Source: Rachicladosporium sp. CCFEE 5018
Lineage: Eukaryota > Ascomycota > Dothideomycetes > Cladosporiales > Cladosporiaceae
Assembly: GCA_002077045.2 (NCBI GenBank)
Contig: KZ111167.1
Coordinates: 375,304-439,303, forward strand
Direction of reading: 5' to 3'
Length of the DNA stretch: 64,000 nucleotides
Shown: positions 52,328 to 64,000 of the stretch, piece by piece
How the letters are laid out: every line of letters begins with the position of its first letter
Numbering within the stretch: the first letter of the stretch is position 1
Notes under the pieces: generated by a model
Database searches by the model: none
What the model was told of the DNA's origin: nothing
What the model saw: the letters and a program-made list of their open reading frames with translations, nothing else
Program-made: the position numbers and the translations under genes

Positions 52328-55300
52328 TCAAGTGAAGCCACCCATTCTCGTCCTCTTCTTCTCCGCCGGCTCATCATCCTGCATCACATGTTAGTCTGCA
52401 TCCATTCTCATTGCGACATAACGCATGAACATACCTCTAGCCATCCACTGATAACGACCAATCTTCCGAACTCCTCCGCGACCTCCTTAGCCTCTACTTC
52501 AGGCGGACCAGCAGTCCGATCCAACTTGCTAACCCGCTTGAACACCGCCATCATGCATGTTCGGTTCTGCGTCAGAAACGCCTTTGCCTGATGGAGCACA
52601 CTTCCATTACTAGGTCCTTTGCTGACGACGACAGCAGTGACGACCCTGAGCACCACGCTAAGGAGGCGGTAGAACTGTCGCAGCGCTGCAAGATTGTCAA
52701 TGTCCAGTCCGATGTCGGGATCAGTGGCGAAGAGGTTTGAGTCAGCGATCGCTTGGAAGAGGCCCGAAGTCAGCAGCAAGCTGGAACCTTCTGGCGAGGC
52801 GCGGGCGAGGTTCAGAATGAGGGAGAGTGCGGTGTGGAAGTAAGACAGCGCTGTGGGGAGGTCTGCGTCTGCGTTGCGGAAGGAGTGGGAGACGGTGGTG
52901 ATACTGCTGTCGAGCAGGACAGGGATGAAGTTCAGTTTTGTGAGAGAGCGCAGCAGAATCGGCAGGGTGGCTGTCGCGGCGAAAAGCGGGAGTAGGGCGT
53001 CTAGGAAGAGCAAGGCGGATATTCGTGTTGTGCCGCGACCAGAGAAGGCATCTTCGGTGATGACGCGGATGAGACGCTCGCCGGCTGTTTGGACTTGCAG
53101 CAGAAGTTGTCTGGTGGCCGCGGGAGGCTGCTTGGACCTCTGCGGCGGCGACAGCGCTGGCGGCGTAATTGTATCAGCCAGCACGAGGCAGCAGCTTCGG
53201 TAGCATACATCTCGGAGGACGAGGCTAGTCTCGCTATCGCAAATGGCTTTCACGCAGACGTGGAAGGTGGTGTGCAGGCGCTCCGCCCGGCTGCTTGATG
53301 CTTGAAGATCGCTTTCAAAGGACGCTGCGACGCTTGCGCTGATTAATGTAAGAGTCAACCTCGCGAAGAGCCCAGCTGCGTCCATGTCGTCACCGAGAGA
53401 CTTTTCCAGGCGTGAGAGCACCACTTGCAACGCCTGTAGTGCGAACATCGTCAGATCGGTCTCGTTTAGTCCGCCGGCTGTCACAATCGTAGACACGACA
53501 TCCGTCCATGCCTCAGTAGCATCGAGCCGTGCTTGTTGAATCTCTCGGAATGCGTTCTGGCTGAATAAACTTGCAAGTAGCGCTGTCTCCTCGTCCTCTA
53601 ATTGCTGAGCTTCGGTTGTACCAGCGCATACGTCGCCACTCAGATAAAGCTCACGCCTCCGTACGGCCAGGAGCTCAGCAGCCAGGTCCAGATCAAAGCT
53701 GGAAGTGCCAGATGTTGGCTCTGAGATACACGGTGATAGGTCCACTCCTTCGTAATGACGTAGTGAGATGTCAGGCGGAGCTGCAACCTCGATATTAGAG
53801 AAGTCGATCAGCTGCAGTATTGACGCCGCAGCTGTGTCCTCGTCGTTCGGCTCAATGACAGCTCCGAGCAGAGCATTGACCTGGCGACCGCGAAGAGAGT
53901 CCATCCTAGCATCTGAGAGTGCCCTTAGCTCCAGTCCGGCGTACTCGAAGTAGGCATCACGGCACTGCATGAAGTCCCTTATGCCGCTACCGCCGGGCTT
54001 TAGCAACACTGCCGAATCGCTCGGCGGTAGATCGTCCCAAAGCCCATGAGGACGTGTCTCAAGTAGTGATATGGCAATGGCGGGCAGGAAGTCGAGGCTG
54101 CGCAGCTCACTCTGCACCACGGGAGCAGTCAGTGTTGCGGCTGCGAGCTTGGTCATAATCTCCGTACAGCCGCGCTTCAGCGACAAGAGCCACGACAGGT
54201 TAGTCTGATCAGCACCTGTCGGAAGGTCGTTGGCGCATCTTGCAATGGCATGGAATAACGATGTGCCCGACGCGAAGAGTCCGTCTCCTTCTGAGATGAC
54301 ATTGCTGATGCGGCCGTTGGCGTCCAGCAGTCCGAGCATGGTATGTGCAATCGTCGGCGTGGCTTTCGACGCGTCGAGGCTGCTACTCAAGAAATCCACC
54401 AGAGCTCTCGCCTTGGTGATTCTGAGCGGCTCAGTGCCTTCTTTGACGCCCTGCTCGAAGTCGGTTGCGTCGAGTGTGAATGAGTCGCGTAGATGTTCTG
54501 CGACTGCATCCGCGAACGGTTGGACACTACCGACAAGTCTATTGCCAACCCGTTGACCTGACACGGGATCCACAAGAGACGTGAGCTTGCTTGACGTTGA
54601 TAGCCTTCCGAGCAGGCTGATGGCACTCAACGATAGCTCGAGATGCTTGCTGGCGACGAAGAAGTACACAAATCCCATTGCTGGCAGCTGGCTCAACATG
54701 ACTTCGTCGAATGAGGCGATCGCAGGATTCGCCACAGCATCGCTTTTCGTTGGTGCAGATATCTTTATGACCGGCCGCACGATGCTGAAGTACGTTGGCT
54801 GAAGGCGCATTACCAAGTCCATCACTTGGATAGCTTTCGTGGTCATCTGCACGACCGGCGATGCACTGTCGAAAGCCTCCATCTCTTCCACAGCCGGGTG
54901 CAAACAGTCGTACAGAGCCAAGATCGTGTTGTTGCTGAACATATGTTCCATAGTACGTGCGAACGGGTGCAATCGGACATATGTCTGCAGCGATTCGGTC
55001 TTGATCGTCTTCTCGACCGCGAGGCTGCTCGTGTTGGCCAGCACAACTAGGCTCTCGTTGAATGTCGATAACGCAAGCCAGGCGAACGTTAGACACGCGT
55101 GACGAAGTACGCTGCAAAGCAGTCTGTTCTCCATCAGCGATGGCTGAGCCATAGGCAGCGCAAGTACTTGGCCCAGCACGAAGTCAACATATGGCTCCAT
55201 GCCATCACGTCGGTGTGATGAGCCCAGTGACTCGGGGAACGGTAAGGGATCGAGCAATGCATCTGGATCATTGCGAACTGGCTCCATGAGTGCATTGAGT

Positions 55301-57441
55301 AGGTGCACGAACGATGTAGCGATTTCGGCGTTCTCCGCGATACGCTTTAGATACTGCTTCGCGGGCGGGGGTCGAGGTGCAGCAGTGGTCTGCTGTCTCC
55401 CGTTACCAGCCTCCATACCTCCAGAAAGCCAGGAATCGATTGCTGTCCATACTCCATCATTGATATCCACAGTCTTGTCTGTGAGAAGTGCTGCCAACAA
55501 GTCGAAGCACGACGATTGAACGTTGGGGGGCGAATTGCTTTGTACTAGACGAAGTAGATACTCATGCAGAGGGAATGGCTGCTCGCGTAGGATCCAATGG
55601 CGAGCAGCTGGGCTGTTCTCGCAGACGTGGGCAGCCAAGCGGATGTATGCTTCGAGCATGATGGGTGTTTCCTTCTCGGTGATATTCACATCCTTCACGC
55701 CGTCCGCCCGGCCAATCGAGTCTTGCAGTACAGCCGGTCTGCCTTTGTTTTGCGTGGCAAACACCTCAAGCTCGCCGAAGATCTGTGCCCAGCTGACCGC
55801 ATGCGCTATCTTAGGCTGGCCGGCGACAAGACTCATCTCACCTAGTAAAAAGCGATGCGTGTTGTTCGCGGACTTCGTGTCTCCCGAGATGGCTTTCAGC
55901 AGTTGACAAAATGCAGCAACGCGAGGTGTAGGTAATCTCTGCGACGCCCAGCGCAGAAAGCCGCACAAATTGCCTCCCGGATCCGACCAGAAGTCTTCAG
56001 CGGCTTCTGCGTCTTCTTGATATGCGCCTGCAACGACAAGCATGAGTCTTTCCAAGTCCATCGAGTCTGGTTGGACTCCTTCCACGGGCAATGAATAGAC
56101 TCGTCGTCTGACATCGTCCTCTTGAGTTTTCAACTTCCTCAGTAGATCTGGCATGTTGGACACGAACGCGCCGACGAACTCCTGCATCAGTTCCATCACA
56201 AGGGACGCAAACTCGCGCGAGGGTGCGGTGGTATCGTGGGAAAACGCAACGCTGTTGTCGAGAAGAAAGCCAACCAGGCCAGCCTTGGCCGGGTCATACC
56301 AGCTTTCCGTTCTAAGAAAGTCGGCGATGCCAAGCATGAGATGAAAGGCCTTCCCTTCACAACAATCTGTGAACAGCTTGCTGCGCTCCTGCTCTAACTT
56401 CGCGAGCGGACCTTCTCGTACGCTGCTATGCGCAGAGGGCTCACCAAATCGAGCACTGTACTCTGCCAACCACCAGATAGTCGTGGCTGATTGGTACATC
56501 TTCGCCTTCCACTGCAGCTGACCAGGACCAGGCGCAAAGAGCCTGTGCAAGTCTCGCGCAGCGTCATCAGTCGTGGAGTCTGAAGATCCGAAGTGTGCGG
56601 AACCTGCAAGTAAAATCGGAGCGTAATGGACCATGACATCAGCAGTGGTATCGGCGGCGGCTGCTTTGCTGAGAAATCCGCGGTAGTCTTCTGGGAATAC
56701 ATAGCTGCTGGTGATGAGATGGGTCATAGTCGAGGCCAAAGCTTCATGCTGGCGAGTGAGCAGCATTCTTTGAGCTTGCAGCATCTCGCCATGTGGAGTA
56801 TTGAGGTCACGACCCGTCATGGCAAACATCTGAACGTGATCCTGAGTCTTCTTGAGACCTTCCTGGATCACCGTGAGCCCATCTATGCATCTCCGCCAGA
56901 AAGCAGAGCGCTCGCTGGGCGGTGCATCGCCTCCTCCCATGATCTCGCGTACAGCATTTTGCGCAAGCTGCGCCTCTCCGTCATCGAGATCCGCATTGGC
57001 GCCCTTCTTGCACAGTAAGCGTACGCACTCCGTGAGTGCCTCCCGTTGATTCTGGAATCTCAGGATCGCGCGCAGGGGTAAGAGCTCCGAGTAGCCATCT
57101 GAAGATGCCGAGACCGCAAGATAGAGCTGCGCAGCCTCGAGCTCGTCCAGATCGAGTTCATCCGCCACCTGTATCGCTCCTTCCCGAAATTCCTGATTGA
57201 TAGAGTATTCCTCATTGCTAAGCTTGACTTTGCTGATCTGGGAATTGCCTGACGGACTCGCGCTCAACGCGTCTCTGCTGGCCTGACTCCTCTTCTTCTT
57301 ATCCAACAATCTCCGAAAGTCTGCCATGCTCGCATCTATCTCTAGTTCTAGTCGTTGTATGTTGGCGAGCCTGGAGTCCATGAATAGCAAGAGATCGCGT
57401 TGCAGACTCTGCAGCCGCTCCAGAGGGTCATCGTCCTCCAT
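52328..57441 (-). CDS. NUP192: Nucleoporin Nup192 (copy B)
   Basis: Exon 1 is 52435-57441 and the last exon is 52328-52378, with the same length and exon structure as copy A (1,684 residues). Both intron ends and the branch site (CTAAC here) are kept. Replacements are scattered, with local clusters such as SPSGNSQISK for SPTGNPPTSK near residue 65 and a variable loop near residues 1430-1450 (RSKQPPAATRQ for KSRQPPVASNQ). The frame is intact throughout. Confidence 0.94.
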
Positions 57442-57883
57442 AGTGGCGATTAGGGGGTATCAGTCAGGCGTGTGGTAGTATGAAGGTGGGAATCGCCAAA
57501 CCAAAATCAAAGGACGGCTAATGTCTCTATTCAATAAAATCGACAGCTTAAGACGCGAGGTTGCCGGGTGAATTAGACTCAGGGCCCGGGCCGCCGCTCT
57601 ACACTGACCCAGGTCAGTCTATCTCCTCCCTACACATCCGCTGCATCTTAGGTCCTACTTCCTTCCCCAAGCATAGAAAGACAGCGAGACGCAGTCCGCT
57701 GATGTGGCAGACTATCTTTCACCCTGTAGTCTTGTCGGAGACGGCCCATAGGTGAAAGTGTCAATTTCACTTCACGACTCATTTGCAGCACGATGATCAC
57801 CTCTCTCCTATCGCATCAAGTCTCCCCTCCCAGATCCTGCATGAGATTCTGGGGACCGAACATCTGCGGACTCTGTATGCAAG
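57442..57883. promoter_or_regulatory. Divergent NUP192/TEL1 intergenic region (copy B)
   Basis: 442 bases with the promoters of both genes; several indels relative to copy A. No element assigned. Confidence 0.45.
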
Positions 57884-60800
57884 ATGGTACAGCATGGGGA
57901 GGTCACGCTGCAAAGCGCCCTTGGTAAGCAATAGCACGGTATTCAATGCACAGCACCAGACTAATCCTTGCAGATCGCGTCCACGAGGGTTCAGTCAAGA
58001 CGCGAGGCGAAGCTCTTGCGGATCTCAAACACATACTCCGTCATAACCAGAACAGCTCTAAGCTCGGCGGCTTCGCAGATGCCTCCTTCCACCGGATATA
58101 CGAGGTGCTTTTCGGCGCAGCGCTGACCGAGAAGTCGACATACGTGAAGGCCAAGACACCAGCACTGATCACTGGTTCCGCTACTCGTCTGGCTGCCTGC
58201 GCTAGCGCGCTGAAGCTGGCCATCGATGTTGGCGTGCAGCGAATCAAGTTGAAGACTGTGCGGGCTGTGCTCGACCACATAGATAGTGGGCTTCACCTTG
58301 CAGGCGGAGACTTCTGTGAGCCACTTGCGTTTGACTATGCCAAGTGTATGCGCACGCTGCTTACATATCAGCCGCATACCGAGCACCTCCCCGCAGAACA
58401 ATGGGAACGCGCTGTTAGACTGTGTCTGTTATCGATCAAAGATCCGCAAAATGACGACGCAGACGCCGGGTCCGCATCGGAAGCCGCACATCGTAGCACC
58501 AACAATGCAAGCTATCAGTCTTCGCGATCTGGGACACGTACGGGAAATGGCACACAACAGCATCAACGAACCCTGTTTCATCAAGTGGCTGAAGAGATGC
58601 TATTCTCCCTACGTGCCCTCACTGCCGCGCCCAATGCTCCAGTGGCCAGTCTTGCATCAGAGGCGTTGTGGGGAGTGATTGACTTCATGAAAAGTGGAGT
58701 CACGACCAGCCATTCTGAGTCGAACGGCTTTGCGATCATCAGCAACATCCTATCCTGGACACAGACGGAAAATGTTGATCTGTCTTCTAAGGTGGCAAGT
58801 CACCTAGTGCGTCTGCTTCGTGTCCAGTGGTCCGCATGGAACTCTAAGTTGAGTCTGGGCAAGCAAGAGATGCTCATCACTATGATGTATCTGCAACCCT
58901 TCCTGCAGAAACTACTATCAACAACGGTGGCCACTCCCGTACGCGGAGATCTCGTAGCACTTCTGTCAAACATGCGGTCAGAGTACGCCAAACGTTTGGA
59001 GCGCGATAGACTACAATTAGACAACATTCGACTCGCCCCGGCATTCACACCGAAGTCTCGCTTTAGCATACGCCAAGAGACTATGCAACTGCAATGCAAC
59101 GGTTCACGCAGCGAGCATAACTGGTTTCTGATATCTGCAATGGCTTCAATCACTCAACTTCTGACAACATCAAACACACACGATGATGCTTCCGATAGCG
59201 AGTCTGATGATGGCCGGAGAACGAAGCGGCAGAAGACGGCGAATCCGCTCGACGATTTGTTCACCTTGTGCCTGGATCCCGATCCGGGTATGCGTGAGGC
59301 TGCATTGCAGACTGCAACCTTCTACGCTCAGCAAACGCCAATGTCTACAGACAGTGTCCGACGTCTCTTGTCAAGACTGTCAATTGCATGCAGCGACGAC
59401 AATACTAGTCTGGCGTCGTGGGCCTTGATGGCAGCTTCCAGCTGTGCTACACAAGCCTCCTCGGCCGATGCAGCCACGCAGCCATACTGGGAGTCGATTT
59501 GGCGAATCGCCTGTCGCTCACTCACTAACCCCGGAAGCTGCAGAGCGGCATGCCATCTCATGTGGTTAGTGATTCATCATGGACTAGCTCCCCGCGCCTT
59601 GATCACCGAGCTTGTGCAGAGTTTCCATTCTGCCACTGATCTCAACGGGCCCACTCTTCTCTGCGACTCGACGTTGCAGCTCATATGCCTCCTGCTAAAA
59701 GAGGCACCATCTCTTCTGCCTAGCATATCGGTCGCCTTAGCAGATGTGTTTGCCACATGGGTACTCAGACGCTGGACTCCGGGGATTTTTGAAGATCGCG
59801 CCTATGCCTCATCGAGCAAGCTGTTCGATGCATTTGACATGATACGTTTTATGGCAGACGCATTGAAGCAGGAGCCCCATGAAGTTCCTCATTGTGGCTT
59901 TCCAGTGTGGGACAGCCTTGCTCGCAGTCACTTGCAGGTTGTTAGAGACCAAGAGCTCGTACGTTACCTGCTCTCACTGCCAGAGTGCACTCAAAGTTCA
60001 TTGGCAAATAGATCGAAACTCTCCACTGCTCCTGGCAGCACCAGACAGACCGCGGGGAGGTTGACTGCGGAAAGTCTGATACTTAATCACATGCTGAAGG
60101 AGACGCAGAGCGCTGAGACACATTGGCGATCGATCGTACAGGAGCATCGTAGTCCCAGCCTGGAGGCGTTCCGGACGCTGTGCTCGGCGCTAGTCTCAGC
60201 AACCTGTGCGAGTCACTGTCTCACCTTTCGAGATGGGCGCAGACAATCACAGCTCCAGGAGCAGTGTCAGCGGCTTCTCAGTAATGTGAGCGATCACGTG
60301 GCCAGGTCGGCTACCGGGCAAGACGAGATTGATACTTACCTGGTGCTTCTATCATCGAGCATTTCTTTGCCCGGACATGCTGCTCACCCAGTAGATGACA
60401 CCAGCCCGTCACCTGCGTGCGCGAGTGTGATCTGTAACGCGGTTGCAAGAGCTATGAGTGCACGTCGAAACGCTCACACAGACACCAGCACGATCAATGA
60501 CGACGATCTCATGGACATCGAGCAAGATTCACAAGAAAGCCGAATGGCTAGCACGATGGCATTAACGCTTGACGTGACGGATCACATGTCGGCGCAGTGT
60601 AGTGCGACTGCTATGAGAATCGCAGTGCCGCTATACGCATCGATACACGCCACTATCAACGAAACAGTGGAGGGTTCGACTACTGAAGATCCCTCCAGCG
60701 CAGTCGTCGAAAACATTCTACTGCTCTCCACATCAGCACTGCTCGCCGGTCAATCAGTCCTCGGTCAGCTCCCGACGCTGCTTCCAGGACTCAATGCAGC

Positions 60801-63800
60801 TGATGCCGAGCGAATACTGGATTTCGTGACTGAAGGACTCTTGAGACCGTACGCCTACGAACGATCCGAGGTCGCTATTGGTCTTGTGCTCGATGTCATG
60901 ACAGGACTCAAATCATATTGGATGGACTCTACTAATATAGAGCTGTACGACCTAGGGCTGGACACGTACAATTGGAGCGCGTCAACAGCACTTAAAGCAG
61001 GTGTACTGTCGCCAAACGCGCAGAGCAAAGTAGCCACACTGCTGCTTGAGATCTGCCACATTGACACCGAGTACGGACGCGACTCAGACACACCATCACT
61101 ATGGACGTCTCTGTTCCAGCTGCTCAAGCATGGTTCTATCACCGTGCAATACCACCTGGCTGCACGTATATCATCGATCTTCGAGAGGTTTGTGCTTGCA
61201 CGACATGACAAGCTTTTCAGCGACTTACAGGAAAGCCTACCAGCCGAGCTTGATGCCACTGAGGGCATGGCAATCCGTCTACTTTTCTTAGCCAATCTTG
61301 CATCCTCCTGGCATACCTTGAGGCGTCAGTGCATCTACTATATTTTCGAGACTGCTGAACAGGCACCATCTGCGTTACCCTACGCAAAGGCCTGCGTTCG
61401 CAAGGTATCGCAAAATCTGGCTCTCAGTTCGCCCCGGAAGCTCTTCAGACTTTTCGCTTCCCAGCTGCTTTACACCTGGCTAGAGACGTCGTCGCTCGAG
61501 CAGCTGCCATACTCTGCATTTGAGTACGATAGCCTTGCCCATATGGTCATTGACAACCAGTTGGAGATCTCTTCGCAGGTCCTGATGCACGGACATGAGA
61601 AGGACTTGAAGTTGATCGCACAATTACTTGAACTGAGCGAGGGCGAACTTGCTCATCATGCCGCCTGGAAGAGTGAAGGGTACGCCATTGGTCTGGACAT
61701 TGCGTGTGCGGCGGCGAAGCAAGAAGCAAAGAATGAGGAATGTCTGCGGAAGGGTATGGGCAGCAGGGAAGCAGTAAACCAGATCTGCGTCAGCTATTTA
61801 CCGGCCATCGTAGGTCAGCTGTACCTTTGCATGATTCTTGACGACAGTGACGATGCATGGCTGAGTAAGACAGAGTGGTGCGCACCTGCCGCGAAATGCC
61901 TTGCTGAGATGAAGAAGTATAGCCACTCGTCGAGACCACTCCCAGCGCCGCAGCAGCCTGCCTTTCGTTGCAAGCAGTGGCCCGATCAGATCGCACGTCT
62001 GCTGCGTCGTGTGCGTGGTCAGCCTCCAATGGAATGGGACACTTCGACGTTCACTGTGTGCGCAAGAATGTTACTGGACAATATTGACGACGCATTGGGG
62101 CCATCTCATGCGTGTAGCGTGCTGCGGAGGCTACGACTTCTTATAGCGACTGCTGGAGATGTGCCCCTGGCGGGCTATCCGCTTGAGCTACTCCTGCGGT
62201 CAGTGCAGCCGTTCTTATCTGAGAGCGAGTGCGCCGACGATGCGTTGGGTATCATGCAATACCTTTTGCATCGAGGCGAAGATAGTGTGTGCTGCAAGCC
62301 GAAGCTTCTGGCCGGCATCATCACGATTGCAACTCTCCAAATGCGTCGGCACATGGCCGGTGCACACGACAGTACGACACAAGAGACGCAGCACCGCGAA
62401 ACCATTACCAAGATGCAGAACTTCAGCGACTGGATGGTTCAATACCTTCAACATGTTAGACTCTTGCTCAGTGAGGGTCTGCACGCTGACTATGAGCGGC
62501 TGATCCAATCCCTGAAGCATGTACGTTTGCCAGGAAACGCTCGAAAGGGCGGTCCGGAGAGCACCCTGATACTTTTACTTGTCGGCCGACGACAGAGCAC
62601 TGTGAATGACCTGCTGTTTGAAGGCCGGGATGTGTTCACTGCGCTAAAGATACTCACCCCGGATTTCCAGTGCGCCGCCTCCATAGCCGATGATGCGCTG
62701 TGGGACGATGCCACTTGCGAGATGTACGCACCTTCGCTTAGGCACTTTGCGACATTTGGCAATCTCAGGGATTCGTTCAGATTGTGGACAGCGTCAGCAT
62801 GCGGGCGAATGTATGCGGCGACTGGCATGAAAGACCTCACAACACCCCACGGGACAGAGGTTAGAGTGACGGCCAGCAACACTAGTGGTTCACAACCAAC
62901 AACTTCGGAGGCAGTGATAGTCACCAAGCTTGTGGCACTCCTCACTTCGGCATCTCGCATAGACGCCAGTCTTGTAGAGATAACGATGCGCTCGATGTCC
63001 GCCAACCTCGCAGGCGATGGCAAGGACGATGATCTCATCGCTTTTCAAAATCAGTTGCCGGAATCACTGGCATTGGCAGTCACTGGTGGTCTATATGGGT
63101 ACTCCAAACCGTGCTTCTACTCAGAAGAGCGAGTTGTGCTGCCTGATCGTACCCTTGAGACCTATCTGGCACCAGATATCAAGCAGCCCCTACAGCTATG
63201 GGCACAGGCGATTGCAGTCCTCCTTTGCCGTACAAATGTCAGTCATCCCATCTTGAGTGCTTTATCTGGCCTGCTACAACATGACGCAGACTTCGCTGTC
63301 GAAGCTCTGTCCAGCATATTGCATATTCTGCTCGTGGACGACATCGATCGGGACCAGGCGTTGAAGCGACAGTTGTCCATCTGCATGAATGATCATCTTT
63401 CAGCCGAGGTTGGAAGCTTTCGAGAGAAGCAAAGATTTCTACTAAAGCTCATGATGTACCTACGGCAACAACCGTACCCCGGCGAGTCAACCAGAGCCGA
63501 GAGGGCTCAATGGCTTACCTGTGACTACGTCGTAGCAGCAAGGACTGCTGCAGCTTGTAATATGCCAAGCGTGGCACTTATACTAGTGGAGATGACAACT
63601 ACGCCACTGCTACAGAGCAATCGGAGAGCCTCTACGAGAGCGGCAGTCTCATGTGGGGTCCCCATCGAAGTACCATCAGATCTTCAAATGGCAATCTTCG
63701 AGCAGATGAACGAGCCAGATTCATTTTACGGTGTCGAACGCCCTGCCTCTTTGCAATCCGTGCTTGCACGACTGGACTATGAACGTGACGGCCTTAAAGG

Positions 63801-64000
63801 TCTTATGTTCCGCTCCGCAGAAGTCGACTGCCACATCCGAGACTCCGGCGAGCTCGACTCGCAGGACGCTCTGGGCATGGTGACGTCATTGTCAAGTCTC
63901 AATCTACATAGCTTGACTTTCGCCCTGACCACCAGTAGTGGCAGCGGCGGGAATGACAAATCGGACGAGCTTGTTGAAAGTGCGAGGCATCTCCGGCAAT
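57884..64000 (+). CDS. TEL1: Serine/threonine protein kinase Tel1 (ATM) (copy B, 3' end beyond window)
   Basis: Exon 1 is 57884-57923 (MVQHGEVTLQSAL) and exon 2 starts at 57974 with the TAN motif RGEALADLKHIL. The frame shows no stop to the window end, about 2,020 residues, which corresponds to copy A up to base 32473. Only the solenoid and the start of the FAT region are visible; the kinase and FATC domains would follow. Similarity to copy A varies along the gene, from about 1% base differences near 60,121-60,420 to several per cent elsewhere. Confidence 0.93.

Larger units (their letters stand above)
42537..64000. repeat. Copy B of the 21-kb duplicated segment
   Basis: Matches 11227-32473 in the same order and orientation. 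It is bounded by the N gap on the left and the window end on the right, so its true limits are unknown. See copy A for content. Confidence 0.97.

Noticed and set aside
1..64000. CRISPR arrays, bacterial operons, transposase or reverse-transcriptase genes, secondary-metabolite cluster
   Set aside because: None seen; gene structure and content are those of an ordinary fungal nuclear region.
11227..64000. A biological tandem duplication of 21 kb or more stated as fact
   Set aside because: The only link between the copies passes through an N gap, so adjacency is not demonstrated.

Overview
The window is nuclear DNA of a filamentous ascomycete. Its genes carry 50-57 nt GT-AG introns with CTAAC/CTGAC-type branch sites, and F-box-like genes of the kind common in Dothideomycetes are abundant. 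About 21 kb is present twice (11,227-32,473 and 42,537-64,000). The two copies differ at about 1-6% of bases in stretches I counted. That pattern would fit a duplicated or hybrid-diploid black yeast such as Hortaea, but the species is an inference.

Layout. 1-10.6 kb, single copy, minus strand: GCD2 (eIF2B delta, cut by the window edge), a GTPBP1/2-type GTPase, nine-exon glyoxalase II, an ATF/CREB-like bZIP factor and a basic conserved protein. 10.9-35.2 kb (copy A): a Gfo/Idh/MocA oxidoreductase, a Cys/His-rich hypothetical protein, TOM22, three F-box-like loci in different stages of decay, three tRNA-like Pol III elements, GCV3, MRP17, NUP192 and TEL1. 35.2-42.4 kb, single copy: a second tRNA-like cluster, one more broken F-box gene, the cohesin subunit SCC3/IRR1, and ureD, which stops at a gap of exactly 100 N. 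42.5-64 kb (copy B): the same order again, starting inside the oxidoreductase and ending inside TEL1.

Most genes are housekeeping: translation control (GCD2), mitochondrial protein import (TOM22), mitochondrial translation (MRP17), glycine cleavage (GCV3), methylglyoxal detoxification (GLO2), nuclear pore (NUP192), DNA-damage checkpoint (TEL1), cohesion (SCC3) and urease maturation (ureD). They form no pathway or cluster.

The most unusual content is a set of 145-182 nt loci with tRNA acceptor, D, anticodon and T stems. Their anticodon loop holds a structured insert of about 80-115 nt that shares a motif between loci. None has the universal T33, and several end in a Pol III T-run. The second theme is the F-box loci, where the two copies allow nonsense and frameshift changes to be dated relative to the duplication. 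Because copy B begins directly after an N gap, the tandem arrangement is probably a scaffolding join of two homeologous or allelic sequences rather than a real tandem duplication.
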